DNA from: Candidatus Koribacter versatilis Ellin345
GTDB lineage: Bacteria > Acidobacteriota > Terriglobia > Terriglobales > Acidobacteriaceae
Direction of reading: 5' to 3'
Length of the DNA stretch: 64,000 bases
Assembly: GCF_000014005.1 (NCBI RefSeq)
Contig: NC_008009.1
Location: 806,001 to 870,000 of the forward strand
The first letter of the stretch is position 1. The number at the start of each line of letters is the position of its first letter. This document shows, piece after piece, positions 8,704 through 18,299 of the stretch. The translations under genes were made by a program, and so were the position numbers. The notes beneath the pieces are model-generated. The model saw nothing but the letters and a program-made list of their open reading frames with translations, did not search any database and was not told the origin of the DNA.

Positions 8704-9648
8704 ATGCCAGAACGCTCAAAGCTCCTGTGTGTGAGTCTGAACCCGGCTGTCGACCGTCGGATCATCGTGCCTTCGCTCCGGGTAGGCGAGGTGAACCGCG
8801 CAACGAGCGCAGATCCGCAAGCTGGCGGAAAAGCTGCGCATGTCGCATTCGCGGCGGTTTCGTTGGGTGCAGAAGTGCGCTGGCTTGCATTTCTTGGCGG
8901 TCCCGACGGCGAGAGTTGCCGTCGTGGAGTCGAAGCCAGGGGCGCGGTGCCGGTGGTAGTTGAAACCGCAGGACGGACGCGCAGTACCCTGGAGTTGATC
9001 GACGAAAGCACTGGCGCCATCACGGAGGTTCTGGAACCGGGCCCGGAGATCCTGCCGGAAGAGCGGGACCGCATGTTGTTTTGCTTCGGAGAAGAGTTAT
9101 CGAACGCGCCGGTGGTTGCGTTGTCGGGGAGCCTGCCGCGCGGTATCGAAAGTTCTATTTACTGCGATCTTATCGAGGCCGCAAAGCGAGAGGGTTGCAC
9201 GGTGCTTCTCGATACCAGCGGCGCAGCGCTCGAATACTCTCTCAAAGCACAGCCGTCGCTGATCAAGCCAAATCGCCAGGAAGCTTCTGCGCTGCTTTGC
9301 CGCGAAATTCAAACTGCGGACGACGCCATCGGAGCCGCACAAGAGCTTCGCACGCGAGGCTCTGAGTCAGTCGTTCTGTCCTTGGGAGCGGCGGGAGCGG
9401 TGGTTGCCGATGCCGACGGCATTCTCCTCGGAACCGCTCCGAAGCTTGAGGTGATCTCTACGGTTGGTTCCGGCGATTCCTTTCTCGGTGGCTGGGCGGT
9501 TGGCGTGGCCGACGGACTGGATCGGGTCGAACGCCTGCGCCTGGCCATCGCCTGCGGAACCGCGAACTGCGTGGCAAACAATCCCGGCGTCCTCGACCGC
9601 AAACTTGTTGTAGAGCTCCTTCAACAGGTTGTGATCGAGCAACGGTGA
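8704..9648 (+). CDS. 1-phosphofructokinase/tagatose-6-P kinase-like PfkB
   Basis: Kinase of 314 residues in the FruK/LacC branch of PfkB: starts LLCVSLNPAVDRRI, has GGKAAHVA where the family usually has GGKGxNVA, SGSLPRGI, IKPNRQEA, and the C-terminal TVGSGDSFLGGW with catalytic Asp. ATG 8704 is chosen over TTG 8680. A LacC-like tagatose-6-phosphate kinase role would fit the AgaS gene downstream, but fructose-1-phosphate is equally possible from motifs alone. Confidence 0.87.
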   Translation: MPERSKLLCVSLNPAVDRRIIVPSLRVGEVNRATSADPQAGGKAAHVAFAAVSLGAEVRWLAFLGGPDGESCRRGVEARGAVPVVVETAGRTRSTLELIDESTGAITEVLEPGPEILPEERDRMLFCFGEELSNAPVVALSGSLPRGIESSIYCDLIEAAKREGCTVLLDTSGAALEYSLKAQPSLIKPNRQEASALLCREIQTADDAIGAAQELRTRGSESVVLSLGAAGAVVADADGILLGTAPKLEVISTVGSGDSFLGGWAVGVADGLDRVERLRLAIACGTANCVANNPGVLDRKLVVELLQQVVIEQR

Positions 9649-9745
9649 GTTTCCTCCTCCCATTTGGAAACACCTTTCGTAGATTTTCCGCATGAACTCC
9701 CTTGACGAAGGCTTACGACTTCGCGTATAACGCAAGACTTAGTAA

Positions 9746-9766
9746 CGTTTCGAAAGTAAATGAAAG
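9746..9766. promoter_or_regulatory. candidate operator of the receptor/galactosidase run
   Basis: On the minus strand this reads as CTTTCATTTACTTTCGAAAC, two TTTC units in a TTTCATTT context, 73 bases before the beta-helix gene start. It resembles the boxes at 4182 and 8673 and may place the 9839-18209 genes in the same regulon. Confidence 0.4.
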
Positions 9767-9838
9767 AATAACTTCCGAGATGTTAGCAGTCGGGCCCTTG
9801 GGTTCCCCCCAACCTGTTCCCCAAGGAGGATGCGCGCA

Positions 9839-11341
9839 ATGAAGAACGACTATACGAGTAGTGTGATTCGAATGCTGGTGGCTGCGATTGGGTTCTGCGG
9901 CTTGGCATTCGCACAGAGCAACACCACGTTTTACGTTGCTACCAATGGCAACGATTCGAATGCGGGTACGATCGGCGCTCCGTGGAAGACAATCCAGCAC
10001 GCCGCGAATTCGGTACAGGCGGGTGCGACGGTGGATGTCCGCGCTGGCACCTATAACGAGTCCGTGAACATCCCGGTGTCGGGGAATGCGACGGCCGGGT
10101 ATGTGACTTTTCAGGGCTATCCGGGCGAGACGGCGATCGTGGATGGGACGGGACTCTCCTGCTGTGGCGGTTCGACGAAGGCGCTGTTCAACATCACGAA
10201 CCAAAGCTACGTGATTGTCAGTAGCTTTGAGATTCGGAACTATTCGACTTCGGCAGCGGCGAGCACACCGGCTGGGATTTTCGTTACCGGAGGCGGAAGC
10301 AACATCCAACTGCTGAACAATAAAGTGCATGACATCGCGTCGAAGGCCGAGAATAACGGCAATGCGTTCGGCATCGCGGTTTATGGGACGAGTTCCACGC
10401 CCATCAGCAACATCGTGATCAGCGGCAACCAGGTCTACAACTGCAAGACCGGCAACAGCGAGACCGTCAACGTAGATGGCAACGTGAACGGCTTTACGAT
10501 CAGCAACAACATCGTTCACGACGACGACAATATCGGTATAGACGCAATCGGCTTCGAAGGCGTCGGGCCGTCAGGATCAGACCAGGCCCGTAACGGAACA
10601 ATCAGTGGAAATACGATCTACAACATCACGTCGTATGGCAATCCCGCTTACGGGAACCAGTATGCGGCCGATGGTATCTACTGCGATGGCTGTACCAACG
10701 TAGTGATCGAGCGAAACCTGGTCCGCACCACCGATCTGAACATCGAAGTAGCGAGCGAGCACAAGAACAAAACGTCGAGCTATGTCACCGTACGGAACAA
10801 TCTCGTCTACAACGCGAACTCGTGCGGCATCTCCATCGGCGGCTATGCGAGCGGAGTGGGCGGTAGCGACCACATCACGATCGTCGGCAACACGCTGTTC
10901 AACAACGACACGAAGAAGACTGGCAGCGGCGAGTTCCAGATCCAGTACCACGCGACGAACAACATTTTCGAGAACAACATTGTTTCGGCGGGCCCGCAGG
11001 GATTGATGGTCAACAATTTCACTAAGTCGGTAACGAACCCGGTGACCTCGGACTACAACGTCTTCTATGCCAGCACGCCAGCAAATGCGACGTGGATCTG
11101 GTATGCGAAGACATACGCCACTTGGGCGAAGTATCTGTCGGCGAGTGGGCAGGATGCGCATTCGTTCTACGCAAACCCGCTCTTCGTGAATACGGCGACG
11201 CCTGACCTGCATGTCCAGGCGTCCTCGCCGGCGGTGAATAGCGGAACGAACCTGGGTGTGTCAGTGGTAGGCACCAAGGATTTCGCGGGAAATCCGCGAG
11301 TGCAGGGAACGAACATCGATATTGGGGCTTATGAGCAGTAG
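9839..11341 (+). CDS. secreted right-handed beta-helix protein
   Basis: Exported protein of 500 residues. AAGGAGG at 9823-9829 sits 9 bases before ATG 9839. Signal peptide ends near residue 26 (GLAFAQ). A DUF1565-like start (TTFYVATNGNDSNAGTIGAPWKTIQHA) is followed by many short parallel beta-helix coils rich in N and G (ISGNQVYNC, ISNNIVHDDDNIG, VRNNLVYNANSCGISIG), and the end NPRVQGTNIDIGAYEQ is the usual terminal cap of this class. Polysaccharide lyase or glycan-binding function is plausible from fold and neighbours; no catalytic residues can be named. Confidence 0.8.
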   Translation: MKNDYTSSVIRMLVAAIGFCGLAFAQSNTTFYVATNGNDSNAGTIGAPWKTIQHAANSVQAGATVDVRAGTYNESVNIPVSGNATAGYVTFQGYPGETAIVDGTGLSCCGGSTKALFNITNQSYVIVSSFEIRNYSTSAAASTPAGIFVTGGGSNIQLLNNKVHDIASKAENNGNAFGIAVYGTSSTPISNIVISGNQVYNCKTGNSETVNVDGNVNGFTISNNIVHDDDNIGIDAIGFEGVGPSGSDQARNGTISGNTIYNITSYGNPAYGNQYAADGIYCDGCTNVVIERNLVRTTDLNIEVASEHKNKTSSYVTVRNNLVYNANSCGISIGGYASGVGGSDHITIVGNTLFNNDTKKTGSGEFQIQYHATNNIFENNIVSAGPQGLMVNNFTKSVTNPVTSDYNVFYASTPANATWIWYAKTYATWAKYLSASGQDAHSFYANPLFVNTATPDLHVQASSPAVNSGTNLGVSVVGTKDFAGNPRVQGTNIDIGAYEQ

Positions 11342-11416
11342 CAATACGGATAAAGTCAGCCCCGCCGAGTGCGCGTCAGTCGCGAACATGGCGGGGCGCA
11401 AGATTGGGGTAGAGGG

Positions 11417-14400
11417 ATGAAGGTCGGTCTAAAAAGCTTTGGACGGTTCAGTCTGGCGGTATTTGTTTTCCTGGCAACAATGAGTTTGTTCGCGCAGAAG
11501 GACGCCGGCACAATTGCCGGTGTGGTGCGCGATCCATCGGGCGCCGTTGTCGCCGGTGCGCAAGTTTTGGTACGCGACATCGATCGGGGGGGCGAAAGCA
11601 AGCTCACCACCAATGCAAATGGCGAATACGTCGCCAGCCCGCTGCGAATTGGTCACTACACGGTCGAGGTAAACCATCCGGGTTTCCGCGGCGTGAAGGC
11701 GGGGCCGATAGAGCTGCAAGTCCAGCAGCGCGCCGTCCTCGACCTGCAACTTCAAGTCGGTGATGTCACCGAGAAAGTCGAAGTCGTCGCCGCGGCTCCA
11801 CGTCTTGAGACTGAAACCTCAGAACTCGGGCAAGTTGTGAGTCAGCGTCAAGTCTCGCAATTGCCTCTTAACGGACGCAACTTCGCTCAGCTTGCACAAT
11901 TGAGCGCTGGCGTCGCGCCCAGCGAACCCGGCTCCCGCGACGAGGGCGGCTACGGATTCAGTTCCAACGGCGCGCGTTCACTGCAGAACAACTTCCTGCT
12001 CGATGGCGTGGACAATAACTCGAACCTCCCCGACCTGTTGAATGAAACCAACTTCGTCATTCAGCCACCGATTGACGCGTTGCAAGAATTCAAGGTCCAG
12101 ACCAGCGCTTATAGTGCGGAATTCGGTCGCGGCAACGGCGCGATCATCAATGCCGTCATCAAGTCAGGTACCAACCAGTTCCATGGTGGGGCATGGGAGT
12201 TCTTCCGTAATGAAGCGCTCGATGCGCGCTACTACTACGACACGGATCGTCAACCGTATAAGCAAAACCAGTATGGCGTCATGCTCGGCGGTCCGATCAT
12301 CAAGGACCGGACCTTCTTCTTCGCCGATTTCGAAGGCCTCCGCCTCAACCAGGCCCAGCCGCAGACTGCCCTCGTTCCAACTCAGGACATGCGCAACGGC
12401 GACTTCTCGTCGTTTCTCGATACCTCTACCCAGGTCTACGGAACCAACGCCGCTGGGAATCTCGCGCCCATTCTCGATTGCAACGGCATGCCGACCTACT
12501 CGGGCGAAATCTTCAATACGCGCCTGACGCAAGCCTATGCCGGCAATCCCACCGGCATCTGCGGTATGCCCTTCGGCTATTCAAACGGATTGCCGGTGAA
12601 CATCATGCCTGGGGGAGTGATCGATCCACTGGCGCAGCGCCTCTCGGCGCTCTACCCGCTGCCGAACAGCAATAACAATGCCGGCTTTAATTACATCGCC
12701 GACCCAGTACAAACTACGCACCGTGCCAATTTTGATGTTCGCATTGACCATAAGTTCTCCGAGAGGAACAACATCTTTGGCCGCTTCAGCTATGAAGACC
12801 AGCCGAGCTTCTTCCCGCCGACCTTCAGCACTGGCGGCGACGGCGGCGGTTTCTTCAGCGGCATCGAAGACAATGCTTATAAGAGCGTCGCGATCAGTGA
12901 CATTCATACCTTCTCGCCGACGTTTATCAACGAATTTCGCCTCGGTTACAACCGCATCAATTCGCACCGCTTCCAGCAGAACTACAACGTGGACGTCTCC
13001 GGTGCGATTGGTTTCCCAGGCGTTCCGTTCACGCCTATCAACGGCGGTCTTCCGCAACTGACCTTCAGTGATGTCTCGACACTGGGCAGCCCAACGTTTC
13101 TACCTTCCGTCGAGTTGCAGAACACCTACGTGCTTGATGAAAACGTTACATGGGTGAAAGGCCGTCACACCTGGAAGTTCGGAACGGAAATCCGCAAGGA
13201 AGAGTTCACCATCAATCAGCCCGCGGAATCGCGCGGCACGCTGAATTTCGGCAATGACTTCACCAGCAACCCCGGTGCACAGGACGCGCAGGACCTCAGC
13301 GGCAACGCGCTCGGCAGCGGTTCGGGCTACGCATCGTTCCTGCTCGGCGCCACCGATGGCGGCGGAATCAACAACATCCACAACGTGGATTACCACCGAC
13401 CCATCTACTCGTTCTTCGCGCAAGATGATTGGAAAGTGAACGGACGACTGACCGTGAACCTTGGTCTGCGTTACGAATTGTTCACGACCGTAAAATCGCG
13501 CCACAATGAGCAGGGCACCTTCGATCTTGCCACCGCGACACTGATTCTTCCCAAGGGCCAGACGGCGCAGCTTACGCCGTATCTCTCCACAATCATTCCG
13601 GTTTCGGCCACGGGAAGCGAAGGTCTGATCAAGCCGGACCTCAATAACTTCGCACCGCGCATCGGCTTTGCGTTCCTCGTTGATCAGAACCTTGTACTGC
13701 GCGCGGGATACGGCATTTTCTACGGTGGCCAGGAGAACGGCCCGTATTCCAATCCGAGCCCCGGCTTCAACCCGCCGTATTTCGTGACGCAATCTTTCAA
13801 CACGCCGTGCGGATTGGCTTCATTGAATCCGAATTTAGCGGGGAGCGGTCAATACTGCGGCATAGATGGCTTGGAGTTCCTGCAGAACGGGTTCCCGGCA
13901 TCCGCACTGACGGACCCGAACACGCCGATCCTGTATTCGGTGGATCCGGCACTGCGCACGCCATACATGCAGAATTGGCACATCGGGTTCCAGCAGCAGA
14001 TAGGAGCCAACACAGTATTTGAGCTTGGTTACGCGGGTTCACGTGGACTGAAGCTTTTCACGTTCCTCAACGGCAATCAAGCGACGCCGACAGCAGATCC
14101 AAATAGTCCTTTTGCCGATCGCCGTCCCATCCCGCAGATTGACTCCTCCGTCCAATGGTTCCGTTCCGGTGGACAGTCTAACTACAACTCGCTACAAGCA
14201 AGTCTCGAACGCCACTTCGCAAACGGTTTCACCTATCACATCAATTACACGTGGGGCCACTCGCTGGATACGGCGTCGAACGCGAACCTCGGCGCACAGA
14301 ATGGCGGCGACTTCCGCGACATGCGCTTCCCCAACGCGGAGTATGGTAACTCCGATTTCGATGTCCGCCACCACGCTGTATTCAGCGCACTGTATGACCT

Positions 14401-14947
14401 ACCCTTCGGCATCGGACGCAAGTATGCGACTGATATTTCGAAGCCGCTCGACTACGTGATTGGCGGCTGGCAGGTTGGCGGGATCGCCAGCTTCTCCACC
14501 GGCAACTGGTACACAGTGACCAGCAACGCCGGCGTCTCCAATGCCGATGGCGGCGGAAACGTCGGTTCTTCCGACCGTCCTGACCAGATCGGGAATCCCA
14601 ACGCTGCGCCTTGCCAGCCGGGCACGTGGTTCAACACCTGCGCGTTTACCGTCGCGACCCCGGGAACGTTCGGCGACGTGGGCCGCAATACGATTCAAGG
14701 TCCGGGGTACGAGATTGTTGATTTCTCGCTCTATAAGGATTTCGCAGTGACCGAACGCAGCCACTTCGAATTCCGCGCCGAGATGTTCAATTCTCTCAAT
14801 CACTACAATCCGTTGTTCGCGAAGTCCGGTCCGCAGAACGGGAACAACGCAACCGTCTACGACCCATCAAATCCCGGCCTGTTTGGCGTGATCACGGCAG
14901 CTCGCTCGCCGCGGCAAATCCAGTTGGCGTTGAAGTTCTTGTTCTAG
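11417..14947 (+). CDS. Oar-like TonB-dependent outer-membrane receptor
   Basis: Outer-membrane transporter of 1176 residues. ATG 11417 directly follows TAGAGGG, with a signal peptide to about residue 27 (SLFAQ). A carboxypeptidase-regulatory-like domain (about 30-115, GTIAGVVRDPSGAVVAGAQV) precedes a plug (about 130-240, LPLNGRNFAQLAQLS, NNFLLDGVDNN) and a long beta-barrel ending in aromatic QLALKFLF, the expected BAM signal. This class is expanded in Acidobacteria. It sits 8 bases before the alpha-galactosidase gene, so it probably imports the oligosaccharide that the latter cleaves (inference). Confidence 0.9.
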   Translation: MKVGLKSFGRFSLAVFVFLATMSLFAQKDAGTIAGVVRDPSGAVVAGAQVLVRDIDRGGESKLTTNANGEYVASPLRIGHYTVEVNHPGFRGVKAGPIELQVQQRAVLDLQLQVGDVTEKVEVVAAAPRLETETSELGQVVSQRQVSQLPLNGRNFAQLAQLSAGVAPSEPGSRDEGGYGFSSNGARSLQNNFLLDGVDNNSNLPDLLNETNFVIQPPIDALQEFKVQTSAYSAEFGRGNGAIINAVIKSGTNQFHGGAWEFFRNEALDARYYYDTDRQPYKQNQYGVMLGGPIIKDRTFFFADFEGLRLNQAQPQTALVPTQDMRNGDFSSFLDTSTQVYGTNAAGNLAPILDCNGMPTYSGEIFNTRLTQAYAGNPTGICGMPFGYSNGLPVNIMPGGVIDPLAQRLSALYPLPNSNNNAGFNYIADPVQTTHRANFDVRIDHKFSERNNIFGRFSYEDQPSFFPPTFSTGGDGGGFFSGIEDNAYKSVAISDIHTFSPTFINEFRLGYNRINSHRFQQNYNVDVSGAIGFPGVPFTPINGGLPQLTFSDVSTLGSPTFLPSVELQNTYVLDENVTWVKGRHTWKFGTEIRKEEFTINQPAESRGTLNFGNDFTSNPGAQDAQDLSGNALGSGSGYASFLLGATDGGGINNIHNVDYHRPIYSFFAQDDWKVNGRLTVNLGLRYELFTTVKSRHNEQGTFDLATATLILPKGQTAQLTPYLSTIIPVSATGSEGLIKPDLNNFAPRIGFAFLVDQNLVLRAGYGIFYGGQENGPYSNPSPGFNPPYFVTQSFNTPCGLASLNPNLAGSGQYCGIDGLEFLQNGFPASALTDPNTPILYSVDPALRTPYMQNWHIGFQQQIGANTVFELGYAGSRGLKLFTFLNGNQATPTADPNSPFADRRPIPQIDSSVQWFRSGGQSNYNSLQASLERHFANGFTYHINYTWGHSLDTASNANLGAQNGGDFRDMRFPNAEYGNSDFDVRHHAVFSALYDLPFGIGRKYATDISKPLDYVIGGWQVGGIASFSTGNWYTVTSNAGVSNADGGGNVGSSDRPDQIGNPNAAPCQPGTWFNTCAFTVATPGTFGDVGRNTIQGPGYEIVDFSLYKDFAVTERSHFEFRAEMFNSLNHYNPLFAKSGPQNGNNATVYDPSNPGLFGVITAARSPRQIQLALKFLF

Positions 14948-14955
14948 GGGCCGCC

Positions 14956-17010
14956 ATGAAACTTACCTCCATGCACCGATGCCTTCCGTTGCGGGGAAAT
15001 CCGCGACGGAAGGCCCTTTTCACCGCGCTCTTAATGGGCGTCTTCGCGGCCGGAGCGAGCGGCCAGACCAAGATCGAAGGCAAGCAGATTGCCATAGAAT
15101 TCGACGCCCAAATGCACTCCCGCGCAGTGGCATTCGGCGAGACGCCATTCGGCGATTTCAGCAGCTCGGAAAGCGTTGTCGTTGACGGTAAGACGCTTTC
15201 GGACTTCGCACAGACTTCACAGCGCACGGAAGGCGTATCCGACATGCTTGGTGCAGGGAAGCGCCTGATCATCGAAGGCAAGTCCGGCGATGTTTTCAAG
15301 ACCGTGACCGTCAGCGTCTACGACGATTTTCCCAATGCCGCAGTCTTCGACGTCTCCTACAAAAACGCTGCGTCATCTTCGATAGAAATCTCGAAGTGGA
15401 CGAACAACGCGTATTCGGTCACTGGCTCATCGTTGTGGTCGTTCGAACCCGGAACCTACGAGCGACGCCCTGCTTGGGTAGCGCCGCTAAAGGTCGGCTT
15501 TCACCAGAAGAACTATCTCGGGATGAACGCCAGCGACTACGGTGGCGGAACGCCGTTCGCCGACATCTGGTCGCGCAAAGCCGGTCTCGCGATTGGCGAC
15601 CTCGAACTGAAGCCTAAGCAGGTCTCCCTGCCCGTCGCCATGCCCGACGCGAAACACGCCACCCTCAGCATCGAATTCGTAAACACACAAAAGCTCGCGC
15701 CGGGTGAATCGCTAACAACCTTCCGAACTTTTGCCATTGTTCATCATGGCGACTATTTCGCTGCCCTGCTCACTTACAAGAAACTCATGCAGAAGCTCGG
15801 CCAGCCCGCATCGCAGCGCGCCGCCGATGGTGGTTTCCGGCCGATGTGGTGCGCCTGGGGCTATGGACGCCGCTTTACCGTGGCTCAGATAGAGAAGACC
15901 ATTCCCGAAGCCAAGCGCATCGGCTTCGAGTGGGTCACTGTTGACGATGGCTGGCAGACGAAGTATGGCGATCTGACGCTGGATCCGAAGAAGTTTCCTC
16001 GGGGCGATGCCGACATGAAAGCGCTGGTGGATAAAATCCACGCCGCCGGCATGAAGGCGCAGTTATGGTGGTCGCCGATGAGCGCCGCGCCGGACTCGGC
16101 GTTACTCAAAGACGATCCGGACCTCGAGCTGAAGAACAAGGATGGTTCCCCGCAGAAAATCTCGTGGTGGAATTCGCTGTATCTGTGTCCTGCGTACGAG
16201 CCAGCGGTTGAGGTTCAGCGCAAGTTCGTGCAGAAGATCATAGGTGAATGGGGCTTTGATGGTCTCAAGCTCGACGGCCAATACATGAACGCTGTCCCGG
16301 CGTGCTATAACCCTGCGCACCATCACGCAAAGCCGGAAGATTCCGTCGAGCAACTGCCGTTGCTCTTCAAAGCCATTTACGACGAAGCGCAGAAGGAAAA
16401 ACCTGGCGCGCTGATTGAGTTCTGTCCTTGCGGCACGTCGTATTCCTTCTACACCATGCCGTACTACAACATGAGCGTCGCGAGCGATCCTTCGAGTTCC
16501 TGGCAGGTGCGTACTAAAGGGAAGACGATCAAAGCTCTGCTCGGTGACGGCGTGCCGTACTTCGGCGATCACGTCGAGCTGAGCGACAACGCCAGCGACT
16601 TCGCCTCGACCGTCGGCGTCGGCGGCGTTGTCGGCTCGCAATTTACCTTGCCTGCAGTTGCTTCGCGGCATACCCAATTTGATCTTGTTCCTGCGCGCCG
16701 CAAGATCTTCGAGAAGTGGGTCGGCCTTTACAAGGAGAAGATGCTGAGCGAAGGCACCTACGAGGGCACTCTCTATGACATCGGCTTTGATCGTCCAGAG
16801 GCTCACGCGATTAAGAAGGGCAGCGCAATGTACTACGCGTTCTACGCTCCGACTTTCAGCGGCAAAGTGGAACTGCGCGGCCTGGAAGATCGCGACTACA
16901 AAGTGACCGATTACGAGAACAACAAAGTGTTGGGGCCGGTCCACGGTCCGACAGCACAACTGGAAACAAGTTTTTCGAAACACTTGATGCTGGAAGCGGA
17001 CCCGCAATGA
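14956..17010 (+). CDS. GH36-type alpha-galactosidase/alpha-N-acetylgalactosaminidase
   Basis: Exported retaining glycosidase of 684 residues. An extended signal region ends near residue 37 (GVFAAGASGQ). An N-terminal beta-supersandwich leads into a TIM barrel with MWCAWGYG, VDDGWQ, and FDGLKLDGQ, where Asp440 is the expected nucleophile. FCPCGTSYSFY and SDPSSSWQVR near residues 495-517 should supply the acid/base Asp. GH36 contains alpha-galactosidases and alpha-N-acetylgalactosaminidases. The next gene, an AgaS homologue overlapping by four bases, makes an amino-sugar substrate worth considering. Specificity is not decided by the sequence. Confidence 0.85.
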   Translation: MKLTSMHRCLPLRGNPRRKALFTALLMGVFAAGASGQTKIEGKQIAIEFDAQMHSRAVAFGETPFGDFSSSESVVVDGKTLSDFAQTSQRTEGVSDMLGAGKRLIIEGKSGDVFKTVTVSVYDDFPNAAVFDVSYKNAASSSIEISKWTNNAYSVTGSSLWSFEPGTYERRPAWVAPLKVGFHQKNYLGMNASDYGGGTPFADIWSRKAGLAIGDLELKPKQVSLPVAMPDAKHATLSIEFVNTQKLAPGESLTTFRTFAIVHHGDYFAALLTYKKLMQKLGQPASQRAADGGFRPMWCAWGYGRRFTVAQIEKTIPEAKRIGFEWVTVDDGWQTKYGDLTLDPKKFPRGDADMKALVDKIHAAGMKAQLWWSPMSAAPDSALLKDDPDLELKNKDGSPQKISWWNSLYLCPAYEPAVEVQRKFVQKIIGEWGFDGLKLDGQYMNAVPACYNPAHHHAKPEDSVEQLPLLFKAIYDEAQKEKPGALIEFCPCGTSYSFYTMPYYNMSVASDPSSSWQVRTKGKTIKALLGDGVPYFGDHVELSDNASDFASTVGVGGVVGSQFTLPAVASRHTQFDLVPARRKIFEKWVGLYKEKMLSEGTYEGTLYDIGFDRPEAHAIKKGSAMYYAFYAPTFSGKVELRGLEDRDYKVTDYENNKVLGPVHGPTAQLETSFSKHLMLEADPQ

Positions 17011-18209
17011 CAATCAAAACAGAGAAAAATTCGGGCAATCCGTTGTCGGCCTTGATGGAGTTGGCGCAGGAAGAAAAAGCCTCCAGGGGCCTGCTGCATA
17101 CTCCCGCCGAGATCGCGCAGCAGCCCGAGACATGGCAAGGCACCTACGCCCGCGTCGATCGCCAGAAGAGCGCGTTGCGCGAATTTCTCGGCGTGAGCTT
17201 GAGCGCCACAACCACCGTTTACCTCATCGGCGCCGGGACTTCCGACTATATCGGCCGTGCGTTGTGCAGCGTTCTCCGACAGAAATGGCAATGTGACGTA
17301 ATCGCGGTTCCGAGCACCGAACTCATCACCAACCTTGAGAACTATGTTCTGCCACGCAGAAACTACCTCTGGATTTCCTTTTCACGCTCTGGCGACAGCT
17401 CCGAAGGCGTCGGTGTGCTCGACCTCGCGATTACGAAATATCCCGCAATCCGGCACCTCATCGTGGGCTGCAACAAAGACGGCAAGATGGCGCAGATGTG
17501 CGCGGACCGCGACAATTGCTACGTCCTCCTTCTCGACGATGCCACAAACGATCGCGGCCTCGCGATGACCAGCTCGTTCACCAATATGGTTATCGCCGGA
17601 CATTGCCTGGCAAACATTGACGATCTCAGTGCTTATCGTCCTCTGGTTGAAAGTCTCATCGGCATGGCGCGCGAGATGCTGCACGTAGCTCCGCCCATTG
17701 CGCTCGAGATCAGCAAGCTTCGCCTTCGCAAGGCCTGCTACGTGGGCTCAGGCGCCCAGGCAGCCACCGCCACCGAGTGCGCGCTGAAGACCGTCGAAAT
17801 GAGCGCAGGTACTATTCACACCATGGCAGAATCCACGATGGGTCTGCGTCACGGACCGATGTCTGCCCTGGGTGACGATTCACTCTTTGTCGCCTTCGTC
17901 TCCAGCGATGAACGTCGCCAGCGCTACGAACTCGATCTCATTAAGGAGATTCATCGCAAGCAGCTCGGACGAGTGCGCGTCGCCATAGCGCCTCCGAACC
18001 TGGATGAACTTGTGGACTACTGCGAACACGTCATCACGCTCGATGCGCCTCCTGATTTTCCGGACGACTATCGCGTCCCAGTGGATGTCATCTTCGGGCA
18101 ACTCGTCGGATTGTTCTCCTCCATCCAGGCAGGACTTCAGCCAGATCGGCCGAGCCCAAATGGGGCAATCACGCGCGTTGTATCGGATGTGAACATATAT
18201 CTCGATTAG
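17007..18209 (+). CDS. agaS: AgaS-type SIS-domain sugar-phosphate isomerase/deaminase
   Basis: Cytoplasmic protein of 400 residues with two SIS domains (YLIGAGTSDYIGRAL, ISFSRSGDSSEGVGVLD; then YVGSGAQAATATECALKTVEMSAG). The AESTMGLRHGPMSAL segment is typical of AgaS, the galactosamine-6-phosphate deaminase/isomerase that yields tagatose-6-phosphate. Its ATG overlaps the galactosidase stop (ATGA), a sign of translational coupling. A LacC-like kinase at 8704 could take the next step; no deacetylase or tagatose-bisphosphate aldolase is in view. A GlmS-like isomerase of other specificity remains possible. Confidence 0.87.
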   Translation: MTIKTEKNSGNPLSALMELAQEEKASRGLLHTPAEIAQQPETWQGTYARVDRQKSALREFLGVSLSATTTVYLIGAGTSDYIGRALCSVLRQKWQCDVIAVPSTELITNLENYVLPRRNYLWISFSRSGDSSEGVGVLDLAITKYPAIRHLIVGCNKDGKMAQMCADRDNCYVLLLDDATNDRGLAMTSSFTNMVIAGHCLANIDDLSAYRPLVESLIGMAREMLHVAPPIALEISKLRLRKACYVGSGAQAATATECALKTVEMSAGTIHTMAESTMGLRHGPMSALGDDSLFVAFVSSDERRQRYELDLIKEIHRKQLGRVRVAIAPPNLDELVDYCEHVITLDAPPDFPDDYRVPVDVIFGQLVGLFSSIQAGLQPDRPSPNGAITRVVSDVNIYLD

Positions 18210-18299
18210 CCTTGGATCGTCCTCTCGGCGCTTCAAGTAACGTAAATCTTCCTTACGGCGGTAATTGGTTCTTCCCCAATTCCTGCCGATGAGGAAGAC

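Noticed and set aside
9713-10519. 268-residue minus-strand frame
   Set aside because: Antisense to the beta-helix and its promoter; composition (Arg/Val/Asp-rich, no motif) is that of a GC-driven shadow.
13100-13792. 230-residue minus-strand frame in the first receptor gene
   Set aside because: Antisense shadow with no ribosome site or recognisable domain.
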